Positions 31,020-38,144 of a stretch of 41,257 nucleotides of DNA are shown in pieces; within the stretch, counting starts at the first letter, position 1, and the number at the start of each line of letters is the position of its first letter. The translations under genes and the position numbers were made by a program. Origin of the DNA: Cohnella baijiui (lineage in GTDB: Bacteria; Bacillota; Bacilli; Paenibacillales; Paenibacillaceae); assembly GCF_020731285.1 (NCBI RefSeq), contig NZ_JAJFOW010000052.1:1-41257 (forward strand). The letters are read 5' to 3'. Below the pieces are notes generated by a model. The model made no database searches. It was not told the origin of the DNA and saw only the letters and a list, made by a program, of their open reading frames with translations.

Positions 31020-31048
31020 TTGAAAGGCTTGTGGAGGAGGATTATACT
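31020..31048 (+). promoter_or_regulatory. corA promoter
   Basis: TTGAAA (31020-31025), 17 bases, TATACT (31043-31048). The leader to corA would be about 290 nt long, unusually long, and contains the small reading frame at 31128 and a GC-rich hairpin at 31280-31308. Confidence 0.65.
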
Positions 31049-31127
31049 TATCACGGATCGCCCGCCGCGCGCGGCCTGGCGACGATGATTCGCGCAAATC
31101 GCGAAGGGACGAAAGGGGGGAGCCGAC

Positions 31128-31229
31128 ATGGAAGGAGATACACCCGGGCCAAGTTGTACCCACACGAACGAATCCGCAGGTCCGACGTCCTTAAGCGAAG
31201 ATCCCGACATGCCCGGCTCCGCCGAGTAG
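31128..31229 (+). CDS. Possible 33-residue leader peptide upstream of corA
   Basis: A short frame begins ATG 31128 with a good AAAGGGGGG site seven bases upstream. The peptide is acidic and proline-rich (MEGDTPGPS, then SEDPDMPGSAE at the end) with no cysteine motif beyond one Cys. It lies in the long corA leader, 117 bp before corA, and a stable hairpin follows. Leader peptides control Mg transporters in enterobacteria (corL, mgtL), so a similar role is conceivable. It may equally be a chance frame; no codon evidence separates these. Confidence 0.35.
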   Translation: MEGDTPGPSCTHTNESAGPTSLSEDPDMPGSAE

Positions 31230-31279
31230 CCGCCCCTTCGATTAGGGAATGCCGCCCTGCATCCACGTGCGGCTGCGTC

Positions 31280-31308
31280 CGCGCCCGACCTTCGTCGGGG
31301 CGCGGGGC
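31280..31308 (+). repeat. GC-rich hairpin in the corA leader
   Basis: CGCGCCCGAC-CTTC-GTCGGGGCGCG forms a stem with one bulged G. No T-tract follows. It sits about 40 bases before the corA start. Confidence 0.5.
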
Positions 31309-31345
31309 AGTCCGCGGCGCATGCATGCAAAAGGAGCGAATTCCC

Positions 31346-32281
31346 ATGAAAATCAGACACGTCCACAACGGCGTCTTCACGCCGATCGACGACATTAACC
31401 TGACGCTGACTCCGCCTGCCGACGGCTTTTACTGGATCGACGCGGATGTCGACGACCTCGTCGTCCTTCAGCCGCATTTCGGCCTCCACGATCTGGCCGT
31501 TGAAGACTGCCAGAACGAGGAAGAGCAGCGTCCCAAGCTCGAAGTCTACGATAGCCATTATTTTTTGGTCATCAACAGCATCCGATTCGACAACGAAGAG
31601 ATTTTTCTCCGGGCGCTGAACATTTTCCTCGGCCGCCACTACCTGGTCACCGTCACCCGCCAAAAGATCAACGAGCTGCGCGCCATCAAGCCCGTACTTT
31701 GGGAGCAGGAGGTCAACACGGCCGACCGTTTCATGTACCATTTGGTCGACCTGGTGGTCGACAATTACTTTGTCGTCGGGGACCGGATCGAAGCACGCAT
31801 CGAACAGCTCGAGGAAGACATCCTCATGCACACCAAAAAGTCGCACCTGAACGAAATCATCAGCCTGCGAAGCGAAATTTTGTGGCTGAAGAAGGTACTT
31901 GGCCCGCAGCGCGACGTCATCGCCGTGCTGAACAAGAAAGACCTGCGCCTGATCGACGATCAGCTGCAAAAGTACTTCGTGGACATTCACGAGAACGCGA
32001 TCAAAATCTATGAAACGTTCGAAACTTACCGCGATCTGATGGCGAACTTGCGAGAAGCGTACCAGTCCAGCGTCGCCAACCGCGCGAACGAAATCATGCG
32101 GGTATTTACCGCACTGACCACGATCTTCATGCCCTTGACCTTCATCACCGGCGTGTACGGGATGAACTTCGACTATATTCCCGGCATGCACGACAGCTAC
32201 GGCTCGATCATTCTGCTTGGGATCATGATCGGACTCGGCTTCGGCATGTTTTACTTCTTCCGCAAGAAAGACTGGCTGTGA
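31346..32281 (+). CDS. corA: CorA-family magnesium transporter
   Basis: A 311-residue membrane channel for Mg2+ and related divalent metals, pentameric in the family. A large cytoplasmic N-terminal domain (1-245) includes FYWIDADVDDLVVLQPHFGL, HDLAVEDCQN and long stalk helices. Two C-terminal TM helices (about 250-270 and 285-303) enclose the selectivity motif GMN in ITGVYGMNFDY, and the tail is basic (FRKKDWL). AAAGGAGC precedes ATG 31346; the frame extends far upstream to 30641 through the riboswitch region but has no ribosome site there. It is monocistronic and convergent with the HRDC gene. Confidence 0.95.
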   Translation: MKIRHVHNGVFTPIDDINLTLTPPADGFYWIDADVDDLVVLQPHFGLHDLAVEDCQNEEEQRPKLEVYDSHYFLVINSIRFDNEEIFLRALNIFLGRHYLVTVTRQKINELRAIKPVLWEQEVNTADRFMYHLVDLVVDNYFVVGDRIEARIEQLEEDILMHTKKSHLNEIISLRSEILWLKKVLGPQRDVIAVLNKKDLRLIDDQLQKYFVDIHENAIKIYETFETYRDLMANLREAYQSSVANRANEIMRVFTALTTIFMPLTFITGVYGMNFDYIPGMHDSYGSIILLGIMIGLGFGMFYFFRKKDWL

Positions 32282-32308
32282 GGTGTGCCATGGGCATACG
32301 AATACGCG

Positions 32309-32352
32309 AAGGACCTCCGAAACGCCGCGAAGGGCGACAGGGAGGTCCTTCT
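32309..32352. terminator. Terminator between corA and the HRDC gene
   Basis: AAGGACCTCC (32309-32318) pairs with GGAGGTCCTT (32341-32350), with an inner CGCC/GGCG pairing. CTTGCTT follows. It serves corA and may stop the convergent transcript too. Confidence 0.75.
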
Positions 32353-32385
32353 TGCTTATGGAGGAACGCGCCGCCGTGCGTCCGG

Positions 32386-33390
32386 TCAGACGGCGACTTT
32401 CCGGTCGCGGCGGAACCGGATGCGGACGAGGCGGAGCTTCTCGTATTGGCGCTCGACCTCGGCTTCGCTCCCTTCGGCGGGCGGACCATAGACACGCTTC
32501 TGCAGCGGCTTCAGATAGCGGTCGCCCAACTCGCTCATCGCCAGAATCGCGCCGTCCCGCTCCGCCTCGGGAATGTCCCGCAGCTCCAGCTCCACGAGCG
32601 GCAGCACGTCGTAGCCGTCGTCGTCCAGCCGCTCGATCCGCTCCAGCAGCTCGCGTCGGGAGAGCTTCAGCTCCTCGGCCAACTCGGCGAGCGAGCGGCC
32701 CTGCCGGATGCCGGCAAGCAGCTTGCGCTTGTCCTGGACAAGCGCCAGGCTCTTGCCGTAGCGTTCCTCCTTCTGACGGAACGTCCAGTCCGCGAACGCC
32801 TCGGCGGACACCGCCTCGGCCACCCAGTCGAGCGGATAGCCGTGTCCGCGCTCGCAGTCCGCGAGCAGCGCTACGAGATCGGCGCCGTAGCGCTCGGTCT
32901 TCAGCTTGCCGAAGCCGGGAATCTGCTGCAGCTCCGCCAGCGTCTGGGGCACGTAGACGGCCAGCATCTGCAGTTCACGGTTCGTCGCGATCATGTAGGC
33001 CGCGCGCTTCTCCTCGGCTGCCTTCGCCCGCCGCCAAAGCCGGAGCGGGACGAGCAGCTCTTCCGCGCCCTCCTTGCCCTCCGCGTAGCATTGGAGCAGC
33101 GCCTGCAGCTGCGGTCTGCGCTCCCAGAACGGCGTCTCCTCGAGCATGCCGTCCAGCAGCGGGCGGAATCCCTCTCGCATCCGGCGAGCGACGCCGTGGC
33201 GAAAGGCGGAGAGCAGCTCCTCCCAGCTCGTCCCCTCGTACCACAGCTCCTGCGGCTGCTCGCTCTGCTCCGGCAGCGCATGCCAGCCGGCCGACCAGTT
33301 GCCCTGCTCTTCCCCGATGAACACCTGGCCCCGCGCGTCTCCCGCGAAATCCCCTTCCCGCTCGAAGCGGTTCAAAAACACGATCTGCAT
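32386..33390 (-). CDS. HRDC-domain protein of unknown function
   Basis: A 334-residue cytoplasmic protein. The N-terminal ~100 residues are unassigned (MQIVFLNRFEREGD, QELWYEGTSWEELL). An HRDC domain lies at about 110-182 (LVPLRLWRRAKAAEEKRAAY, ATNRELQMLAVYVPQTLAEL, IPGFGKLKTERYG), a nucleic-acid-binding module usually attached to RecQ helicases or RNase D. A helical part at about 235-270 (KLLAGIRQGRSLAELAEELK, LSRRELLERIERL) looks like a RecQ-C-terminal type helix-turn-helix. No helicase or nuclease motifs are present, so it is not a truncated RecQ. GGAAGC lies upstream of ATG 33390. A promoter and a short terminated leader precede it. Confidence 0.82.
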   Translation of the reverse strand: MQIVFLNRFEREGDFAGDARGQVFIGEEQGNWSAGWHALPEQSEQPQELWYEGTSWEELLSAFRHGVARRMREGFRPLLDGMLEETPFWERRPQLQALLQCYAEGKEGAEELLVPLRLWRRAKAAEEKRAAYMIATNRELQMLAVYVPQTLAELQQIPGFGKLKTERYGADLVALLADCERGHGYPLDWVAEAVSAEAFADWTFRQKEERYGKSLALVQDKRKLLAGIRQGRSLAELAEELKLSRRELLERIERLDDDGYDVLPLVELELRDIPEAERDGAILAMSELGDRYLKPLQKRVYGPPAEGSEAEVERQYEKLRLVRIRFRRDRKVAV

Positions 33391-33505
33391 GCTGCTTCCT
33401 CTCCTCGTCTCGTGGTATCGCGGCCGAATGCCGGGCATGGACGGACCGCGTCTTGTTCGGCGTGCCACGAACGACGGCCGGGCGGCTGACGGCGAAGTTG
33501 AACGC

Positions 33506-33542
33506 CAAAAAGCACCCCTCCGCGCATGGCGGCGAGGTGCTT
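33506..33542 (-). terminator. Early terminator in the HRDC gene leader
   Basis: On the minus strand AAGCACC (33542-33536) pairs with GGTGCTT (33516-33510), with GC-rich inner pairs, and TTTTT follows. It lies about 20-57 nt after the predicted start and about 115 bp before the HRDC start codon. Confidence 0.7.
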
Positions 33543-33569
33543 CCTCATCCGTTCGACCTGAACAACTTT

Positions 33570-33598
33570 AGATTACCAAAAGATCTCATTTCTGACAA
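33570..33598 (-). promoter_or_regulatory. Promoter upstream of the HRDC gene
   Basis: On the minus strand TTGTCA (33598-33593), 17 bases, TAATCT (33575-33570). The start is expected near 33563. Confidence 0.6.
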
Positions 33599-33725
33599 GC
33601 GTCTCTGCGGCTTTTTTGTCACATGATCGTCTTTTGCGCCCTTTCCGGGTGATATGATAAGGTTAGTTCAACATCGAGTCCGGCGCGGCGCGCTGCCGAG
33701 CCGGCGGAAGGAAGAAACAACGGGA

Positions 33726-34841
33726 ATGAAAGCCACGGAAACGATGGATATCGCGGAGAAGGAAACGCTGCTCGCGGAGGCGGAAAACTTTATACGCACC
33801 TACGGACGGGAATGGGGCGAGCCGCAGGCCGACACGGAACGGCGGTGGGTCGAGGTGCAGCGGGAAATCGAGGCCACAGGCACCTACACGCACACCTGCG
33901 CCGAACTGGAACACGGTGCGCGCATGGCTTGGCGCCATGCCAATCGCTGCATCGGAAGGCTGTTCTGGAAAGGGCTGCACGTCTTCGACGCGCGCGGGGC
34001 GGATTCCGAAGCGGACGTCTTCGCGGCGCTCGAGCGGCATATCGAATACGCCACGAACGGCGGTGAAATTCGCACGGCCATCACGATCTTCAAGCCGGCT
34101 CGGGACGGAAAGGCGCAAGTCCGCATCTGGAACCACCAACTGCTGAGGTATGCCGGCTATGCGTCGGAGGAGGGCGTCGTAGGGGACCCCGCCTCGGCGG
34201 CTTTCACGCAAGTATGCCAGCGGCTGGGATGGCGGGGCGAGGGCACGCCCTTCGATCTGCTGCCTCTCGTCGTCCAGGTTCGGGAAGGTGAGCCGCGCCT
34301 GTCCCCGCTGCCCGAAGGACTCGCTCGCGAAGTCCCGTTGGCCCACCCGACCTGCGATCTGTTCCACGGCTTTCCCGTCAAATGGTACGCCGTCCCGATC
34401 ATCTCGGACATGGGCCTCGAGATCGGCGGCATCCTGTACACCGCGGCGCCCTTCAACGGCTGGTACATGGGGACGGAGATCGGCGCCCGCAACCTGGCCG
34501 ACGACGCCCGGTACGGCCTGCTCCCGCTCGTCGCGCGGAATCTCGGCCTGGATACCGGCACCAACGCCTCTCTCTGGAAGGACCGCGCGCTGGTCGAGCT
34601 TAACGTCGCCGTGCTGCATTCGTTCCGGCGGGACGGCGTCAGCATCGTCGACCATCATACGGCGGCGCAGCAATTCTCGACGTTCCGGCGCAACGAGGAA
34701 CGCGAAGGACGGGAGACGACGGGGCGGTGGTCCTGGCTCATTCCGCCCCTGTCGCCGGCGACGACGGACATTTTCCACAGCCGGTTCGAGGACCGCGAGC
34801 TGTCGCCTAAATACGTCTACCAGCAAGCACCTTACCTTTGA
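33726..34841 (+). CDS. nos: Bacterial nitric oxide synthase oxygenase
   Basis: Oxidises arginine to nitric oxide and citrulline using heme and tetrahydro(bio)pterin or folate. The 371 residues form the oxygenase domain only; like Bacillus NOS it lacks a reductase and must borrow one. The heme-thiolate Cys75 is in ANRCIGRLFWKGL; Glu251 in FNGWYMGTEIGARNL binds the arginine guanidinium; GFPVKWYAVPIISDMG is also typical. The C-terminal IPPLSPATTDIFHSRFEDRE is conserved. ATG 33726 is preceded only by a weak site (ACGGGA, with GGAAGG further off); ATG 33744 is an alternative. The -10 candidate TATGAT lies near 33652. The next two small genes may be read from the same transcript. Confidence 0.95.
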   Translation: MKATETMDIAEKETLLAEAENFIRTYGREWGEPQADTERRWVEVQREIEATGTYTHTCAELEHGARMAWRHANRCIGRLFWKGLHVFDARGADSEADVFAALERHIEYATNGGEIRTAITIFKPARDGKAQVRIWNHQLLRYAGYASEEGVVGDPASAAFTQVCQRLGWRGEGTPFDLLPLVVQVREGEPRLSPLPEGLAREVPLAHPTCDLFHGFPVKWYAVPIISDMGLEIGGILYTAAPFNGWYMGTEIGARNLADDARYGLLPLVARNLGLDTGTNASLWKDRALVELNVAVLHSFRRDGVSIVDHHTAAQQFSTFRRNEEREGRETTGRWSWLIPPLSPATTDIFHSRFEDRELSPKYVYQQAPYL

Positions 34842-34884
34842 CGGCGGGCTTGCGACCGATCCGGTTTCCGAAGGGGGTGATGGG

Positions 34885-35181
34885 ATGGAATTGAAGGACT
34901 TCGACTTCCTGTCGGACAGCACCGAACAAACGACCACCCGCTACGTGACCTTCATCACGCCGGGACTCGCGCGCTTCGACCTCGCGATCTTGACGACGAA
35001 CCGGTTTTACGGCAAGAAGCTCGTCATCGACATGCAATCCGGCCGCAGCGGCGTGCTGGCGTACGACGATCTCGAGGAAGAAGGCGTGCTCGAATCCGTC
35101 TTTAAGCTGAAGGCGGAGGACGCGGCGGAGCTGGCGCAATTTCTGGCGATGGTGCTCGGAGAGGTTCATTTTACGGATTAA
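34885..35181 (+). CDS. DUF3055 family protein
   Basis: A 98-residue soluble protein. The run RYVTFITPGLARFDLAI, then TTNRFYGKKLVIDMQSGRSG, DDLEEEGVLESVF and an acidic C-terminal helix match the DUF3055 (SAV0927-like) family, which has no established function. AAGGGGGTGATGGG precedes ATG 34885. It lies 43 bp after the nos stop on the same strand and may be co-transcribed; whether it has any link to nitric oxide is not known. Confidence 0.82.
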   Translation: MELKDFDFLSDSTEQTTTRYVTFITPGLARFDLAILTTNRFYGKKLVIDMQSGRSGVLAYDDLEEEGVLESVFKLKAEDAAELAQFLAMVLGEVHFTD

Positions 35182-35265
35182 TACGAGGCCGGATGCGGGA
35201 TCCCGGCATGGTTCGCCGTTCCGTCGGGGATACTAGGATTTAATCTGTCCGAAGGAGATCTGCCT

Positions 35266-35538
35266 ATGCCCCGCTATCTCTCCGAGCGCCGCCGTCCGAC
35301 GAACGACCTGTCCACCGTCGAGTCCCAGCGCAACGATCTGACGGCCGAGGAATTTCCCGAAGGGCCGTACGGTGCGTCCATCGATAGCCCGTCGCTCGGC
35401 AAAAGCGAGCCCTGGCGAGCCGACCAGCACGCTCAGGTCGCATTCGACTACGAGAACAAAGAGCTTCACGAAGGCATGTCGCGAGGGTATCCCGGCGACG
35501 ACCCGCTGCCGGATGACAGCGCCGGCACGACGGATTGA
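35266..35538 (+). CDS. Small hydrophilic protein, conserved-looking
   Basis: A 90-residue polar protein without TM segments or cysteines. It contains RNDLTAEEFPEGPYGASID, SEPWRADQHAQVAFDYENKE and a C-terminal acidic, Gly/Pro/Asp-rich tail (GYPGDDPLPDDSAG). It has the look of small, disordered cytosolic proteins of Bacillales, but I cannot name it. A clear AAGGAG lies upstream of ATG 35266, and a strong terminator follows its stop, which supports a true gene. Confidence 0.75.
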   Translation: MPRYLSERRRPTNDLSTVESQRNDLTAEEFPEGPYGASIDSPSLGKSEPWRADQHAQVAFDYENKELHEGMSRGYPGDDPLPDDSAGTTD

Positions 35539-35539
35539 C

Positions 35540-35578
35540 AACGAAAGAAGCCCCTCTGCATGAGGGGCTTCTTTCGTT
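35540..35578. terminator. Strong bidirectional terminator
   Basis: AACGAAAGAAGCCCCTC (35540-35556) and GAGGGGCTTCTTTCGTT (35562-35578) are a perfect 17-bp stem with loop TGCAT. It separates the small protein gene (+) from the phosphodiester glycosidase gene (-). Confidence 0.92.
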
Positions 35579-35616
35579 GGGCTGTTCGGAAGTCATGGAG
35601 AAAACGGGATTGGCGG

Positions 35617-37074
35617 CTAGGGCCGAAACGCGAGCGATTGGCCGAATACGAGCGTATTGCTGAGCGTCCGCCCCGGCGTCGTTTTTAACCCGCCCATAGT
35701 GTACAATCCCGACGAGGCGCCGCCGTCCAGGTTCATGCCCTGGACCGCGCCGAGCTGAAGGAGGATGCTTCCAAGCTGCGCGATCGTCGCGGTCGTCGTC
35801 GCGACGACGATGCTGCCGTCCTTGCGGATGCCGATCCCGCTGCGGGCGGCCGCGGCGGTCAAAATTTTCGCCTCGGTGAAGCCCTCGGCCTTGGCGTCGA
35901 TCCGGAGCTTGCCGTCCTGGACGAGGCGCGGTCCCGCACCGACGGCGGTCACGACGCCGCTCCAGTCGATCGGTTTGCCGGCGGCGTTCGTATACGAGAC
36001 ATCGTACCGGACTCGGCTGCCGACGGCGAAGCGCGTCGCCTGGGACTGCTCATTCCCCGTGTAGACGAGGACGTACCCGTCCTTCGGGATGACCGCGTTC
36101 TCCTCTTTGACGATCTTTTCGACGATACCTCCGCGGACGACGACGGCCGTTCCTCTGGCGAAGCCGATCCGGCTGCCGCGCTTCGGCGTGTAGAGGATCG
36201 CCGCGTTCGCGCCTTCCGCCGGCGTCCGGTTAACGAAATAAGCGTACCACCCTGCCGTCTTGCCCGACGCCGGATGCGACGTCGTTCCGCCGATACGGAC
36301 CCGAAGCGTGTCCATCTTGGCGGTGCCGTCGGCGGCGAAGCCGATCGCGGTGCCCGTGTTTCCGACGTGGGCGATTTCGCCGTCGGCGATCAGCGTCCCC
36401 CACGGCTCCGGGATGCCTCCGTAAGCTTCGAAGAACGTCCCGTTTACCGCGACGTCCGCATGGCGACGCTGGGCGATCGAAGCCAGCGCCTCCGTGCCGC
36501 CGACGCGGTCCTGCCCAAGCCCGACATCGACTGGAACCCCCTTCGGAATGTAAACCGCGCGAACGGCGAACGACTTGCCGCCGACTTTGACGGTCCGGCT
36601 CTCGGCGCGCGGCGCGAGCGCGGGATTCGGCTTGGCGGCGGCCTCGACGCGCACCGTCACCCGGCACGCCGCCGGGGTTTCGCTCCCGTCCGTTTCGTCC
36701 GCCGGCATCGCCTTCCGAACCTCCAACGTGGCGGAACCAGGCACGAGCGGGACCGTCATCCCGGCCAACGTAACGCGCGCCGCCTGCCCTTCCGCGATCC
36801 GGAACAAATATCCCCCCTCCACCGCCGGAAGCCCCAGCTTCGTCTTTGCATCCGCCCGCTCGCCCAACGCGAGACGCAGCGGTCCGCTCGGACAGGCCGT
36901 CGCGGAGACGGCTCCCGGGGCGGGCGCGCCCGCTTCTTCGGCAGCTGCGGAACCGAGCGGGACGATGCAGGCGCTCGTCAGCGCCGCGGCCAGCAGCAGC
37001 TTGATCCCTGATCCGGGTATCCGTTTGTACTTCTTGCGATCCATCCGGCTTGTCTTGTTGTCTTTCAAATCCAT
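35617..37074 (-). CDS. Exported phosphodiester glycosidase-family (NAGPA-domain) protein
   Basis: A 485-residue secreted protein. The basic N-terminus (KTSRMDRKKYKR) and hydrophobic segment LLLAAALTSACIVPLGSAAA form a signal peptide ending near residue 45. A variable ~100-residue region follows, then the NAGPA domain (about 165-480) with GGTEALASIAQRRHADVAVN, NGTFFEAYGGIPEPWGTLI, VGAGPRLVQDGK and GMNLDGGASSGLYTMGG. Family members cleave phosphodiester-linked sugars, for example teichoic-acid or exopolysaccharide modifications. ATG 37074 was chosen: AAGGAG is eight bases upstream, while the GTG at 37080 is too close. The gene lies after a 13-bp inverted repeat downstream of the exonuclease gene. 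Confidence 0.85.
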   Translation of the reverse strand: MDLKDNKTSRMDRKKYKRIPGSGIKLLLAAALTSACIVPLGSAAAEEAGAPAPGAVSATACPSGPLRLALGERADAKTKLGLPAVEGGYLFRIAEGQAARVTLAGMTVPLVPGSATLEVRKAMPADETDGSETPAACRVTVRVEAAAKPNPALAPRAESRTVKVGGKSFAVRAVYIPKGVPVDVGLGQDRVGGTEALASIAQRRHADVAVNGTFFEAYGGIPEPWGTLIADGEIAHVGNTGTAIGFAADGTAKMDTLRVRIGGTTSHPASGKTAGWYAYFVNRTPAEGANAAILYTPKRGSRIGFARGTAVVVRGGIVEKIVKEENAVIPKDGYVLVYTGNEQSQATRFAVGSRVRYDVSYTNAAGKPIDWSGVVTAVGAGPRLVQDGKLRIDAKAEGFTEAKILTAAAARSGIGIRKDGSIVVATTTATIAQLGSILLQLGAVQGMNLDGGASSGLYTMGGLKTTPGRTLSNTLVFGQSLAFRP

Positions 37075-37164
37075 TCGCACAGCTCCTTGCCTTGCGTTAA
37101 TCGGTCATTTCTTTTTTGTCGGCGAATTGGATCCGATTGTTTAGCGGCGCCTGCCGGAAGGACG

Positions 37165-37204
37165 AGAGGCTTGTCCGAAGATGGCAATCCCCGGACAAGC
37201 CTCT
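37165..37204. repeat. 13-bp perfect inverted repeat after the exonuclease gene
   Basis: AGAGGCTTGTCCG (37165-37177) and CGGACAAGCCTCT (37192-37204) have a 14-base loop. No T-tract follows on the minus strand, so simple intrinsic termination is unlikely; it may stabilise the 3' end. Confidence 0.7.
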
Positions 37205-37232
37205 AAGAAAAATCGAATAATCGCTTTTACGT

Positions 37233-38114
37233 TTAGCCGATCCACTTCAATTGATCCCGCAGCTCCAGCTCCTCGCATTTGGCGAGCGCGATCGCGCGGT
37301 CCACGTTCCACAAGCATTCGGAGAAATCCATCGCGACCGGCGCTTCGCAGCTGATTGTCGCGAGCTGCCTCGACAGGTGCAGCATCTCAAGATCCGTCTC
37401 GATCTTGGTCCGCAGCGAGGCGGGCAGCAGATGCAGATTTTCCAAGATGCCGTCGATCGACGCATATTCGCGAATGAGCTTCAGCGCCGTCTTTTCCCCG
37501 ATGCCGCGAACGCCCGGATAATTGTCGCTCGTGTCGCCCATGAGCCCTTTGAGGTCGATCACCTGGGCCGGCGTCAGTTGCCGTTCCTCCATCAAAAACG
37601 CGGGGGTGTAGACGGCGTAGTTGCCCTGCCCCTTCTTCATGATCGCCACGCGGATCCGATCGTCCACCAACTGAAGCAGATCGTGGTCGCCCGTCAGAAT
37701 GGTGACGTCCGCATGCTCGGAGAACTGCCTGGCCAGCGTGCCGATGCAGTCGTCGGCCTCAAAGCCGGGCGCGCTGATGTTCGGGATGCCGAAGCAGGCT
37801 GTCACTTCCTTGATCAGCTCAAACTGGGGGATCAGGTCGTCGGGCGCTTCCGGGCGGTTGCCCTTATATCCCGCGAATTGCTCTCCGCGGAACGTCCCGC
37901 CGCCCAAGTCCCAGCAGCAGGCGACGTGGGTCGGACCGAAGCGTTGGAACGCGTCGGCGAAATATCGAAGAAATCCTTGAATGGCGTTGACGGGCAGTCC
38001 CGCCCTGGTCCGTTTCACGTAGCCGCTGTACGCCGTCGCGTAGTACGCGCGGAACAATACGGCCATCCCGTCGACCAGCAATAAGGAATGAGAGCGATCT
38101 TGAGTCGCAGACAT
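37233..38114 (-). CDS. 5'-3' exonuclease, FEN/YpcP-like
   Basis: A 293-residue stand-alone 5' nuclease related to the 5' domain of DNA polymerase I and to Bacillus YpcP; it should trim RNA primers and flaps in replication and repair. Metal-binding acids lie in LLLVDGMAVLFRAYYA (Asp15), WDLGGGTFRGEQFAGYK, FEADDCIGTLA, LTGDHDLLQLV and GLMGDTSDNYPGVRGIGEKTA, followed by the helix-hairpin-helix region. All expected acidic clusters are present. The ribosome site (GAGG) is 11 bases from ATG 38114. It is the last gene of the four-gene set beginning at 41058, 30 bp after the aminotransferase. Confidence 0.92.
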   Translation of the reverse strand: MSATQDRSHSLLLVDGMAVLFRAYYATAYSGYVKRTRAGLPVNAIQGFLRYFADAFQRFGPTHVACCWDLGGGTFRGEQFAGYKGNRPEAPDDLIPQFELIKEVTACFGIPNISAPGFEADDCIGTLARQFSEHADVTILTGDHDLLQLVDDRIRVAIMKKGQGNYAVYTPAFLMEERQLTPAQVIDLKGLMGDTSDNYPGVRGIGEKTALKLIREYASIDGILENLHLLPASLRTKIETDLEMLHLSRQLATISCEAPVAMDFSECLWNVDRAIALAKCEELELRDQLKWIG

Positions 38115-38144
38115 CGAAAAGACAACCTCGCTTTCCTCGCAAAC

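Noticed and set aside
30721..31345. N-terminal extensions of metA and corA through their leaders
   Set aside because: The metA extension translates the SAM riboswitch and the corA extension crosses its own promoter; strong ribosome sites support the internal starts.
37165..37204. Classical intrinsic terminator of the exonuclease gene
   Set aside because: The stem is strong, but no T-tract follows on the coding strand; kept only as an inverted repeat.
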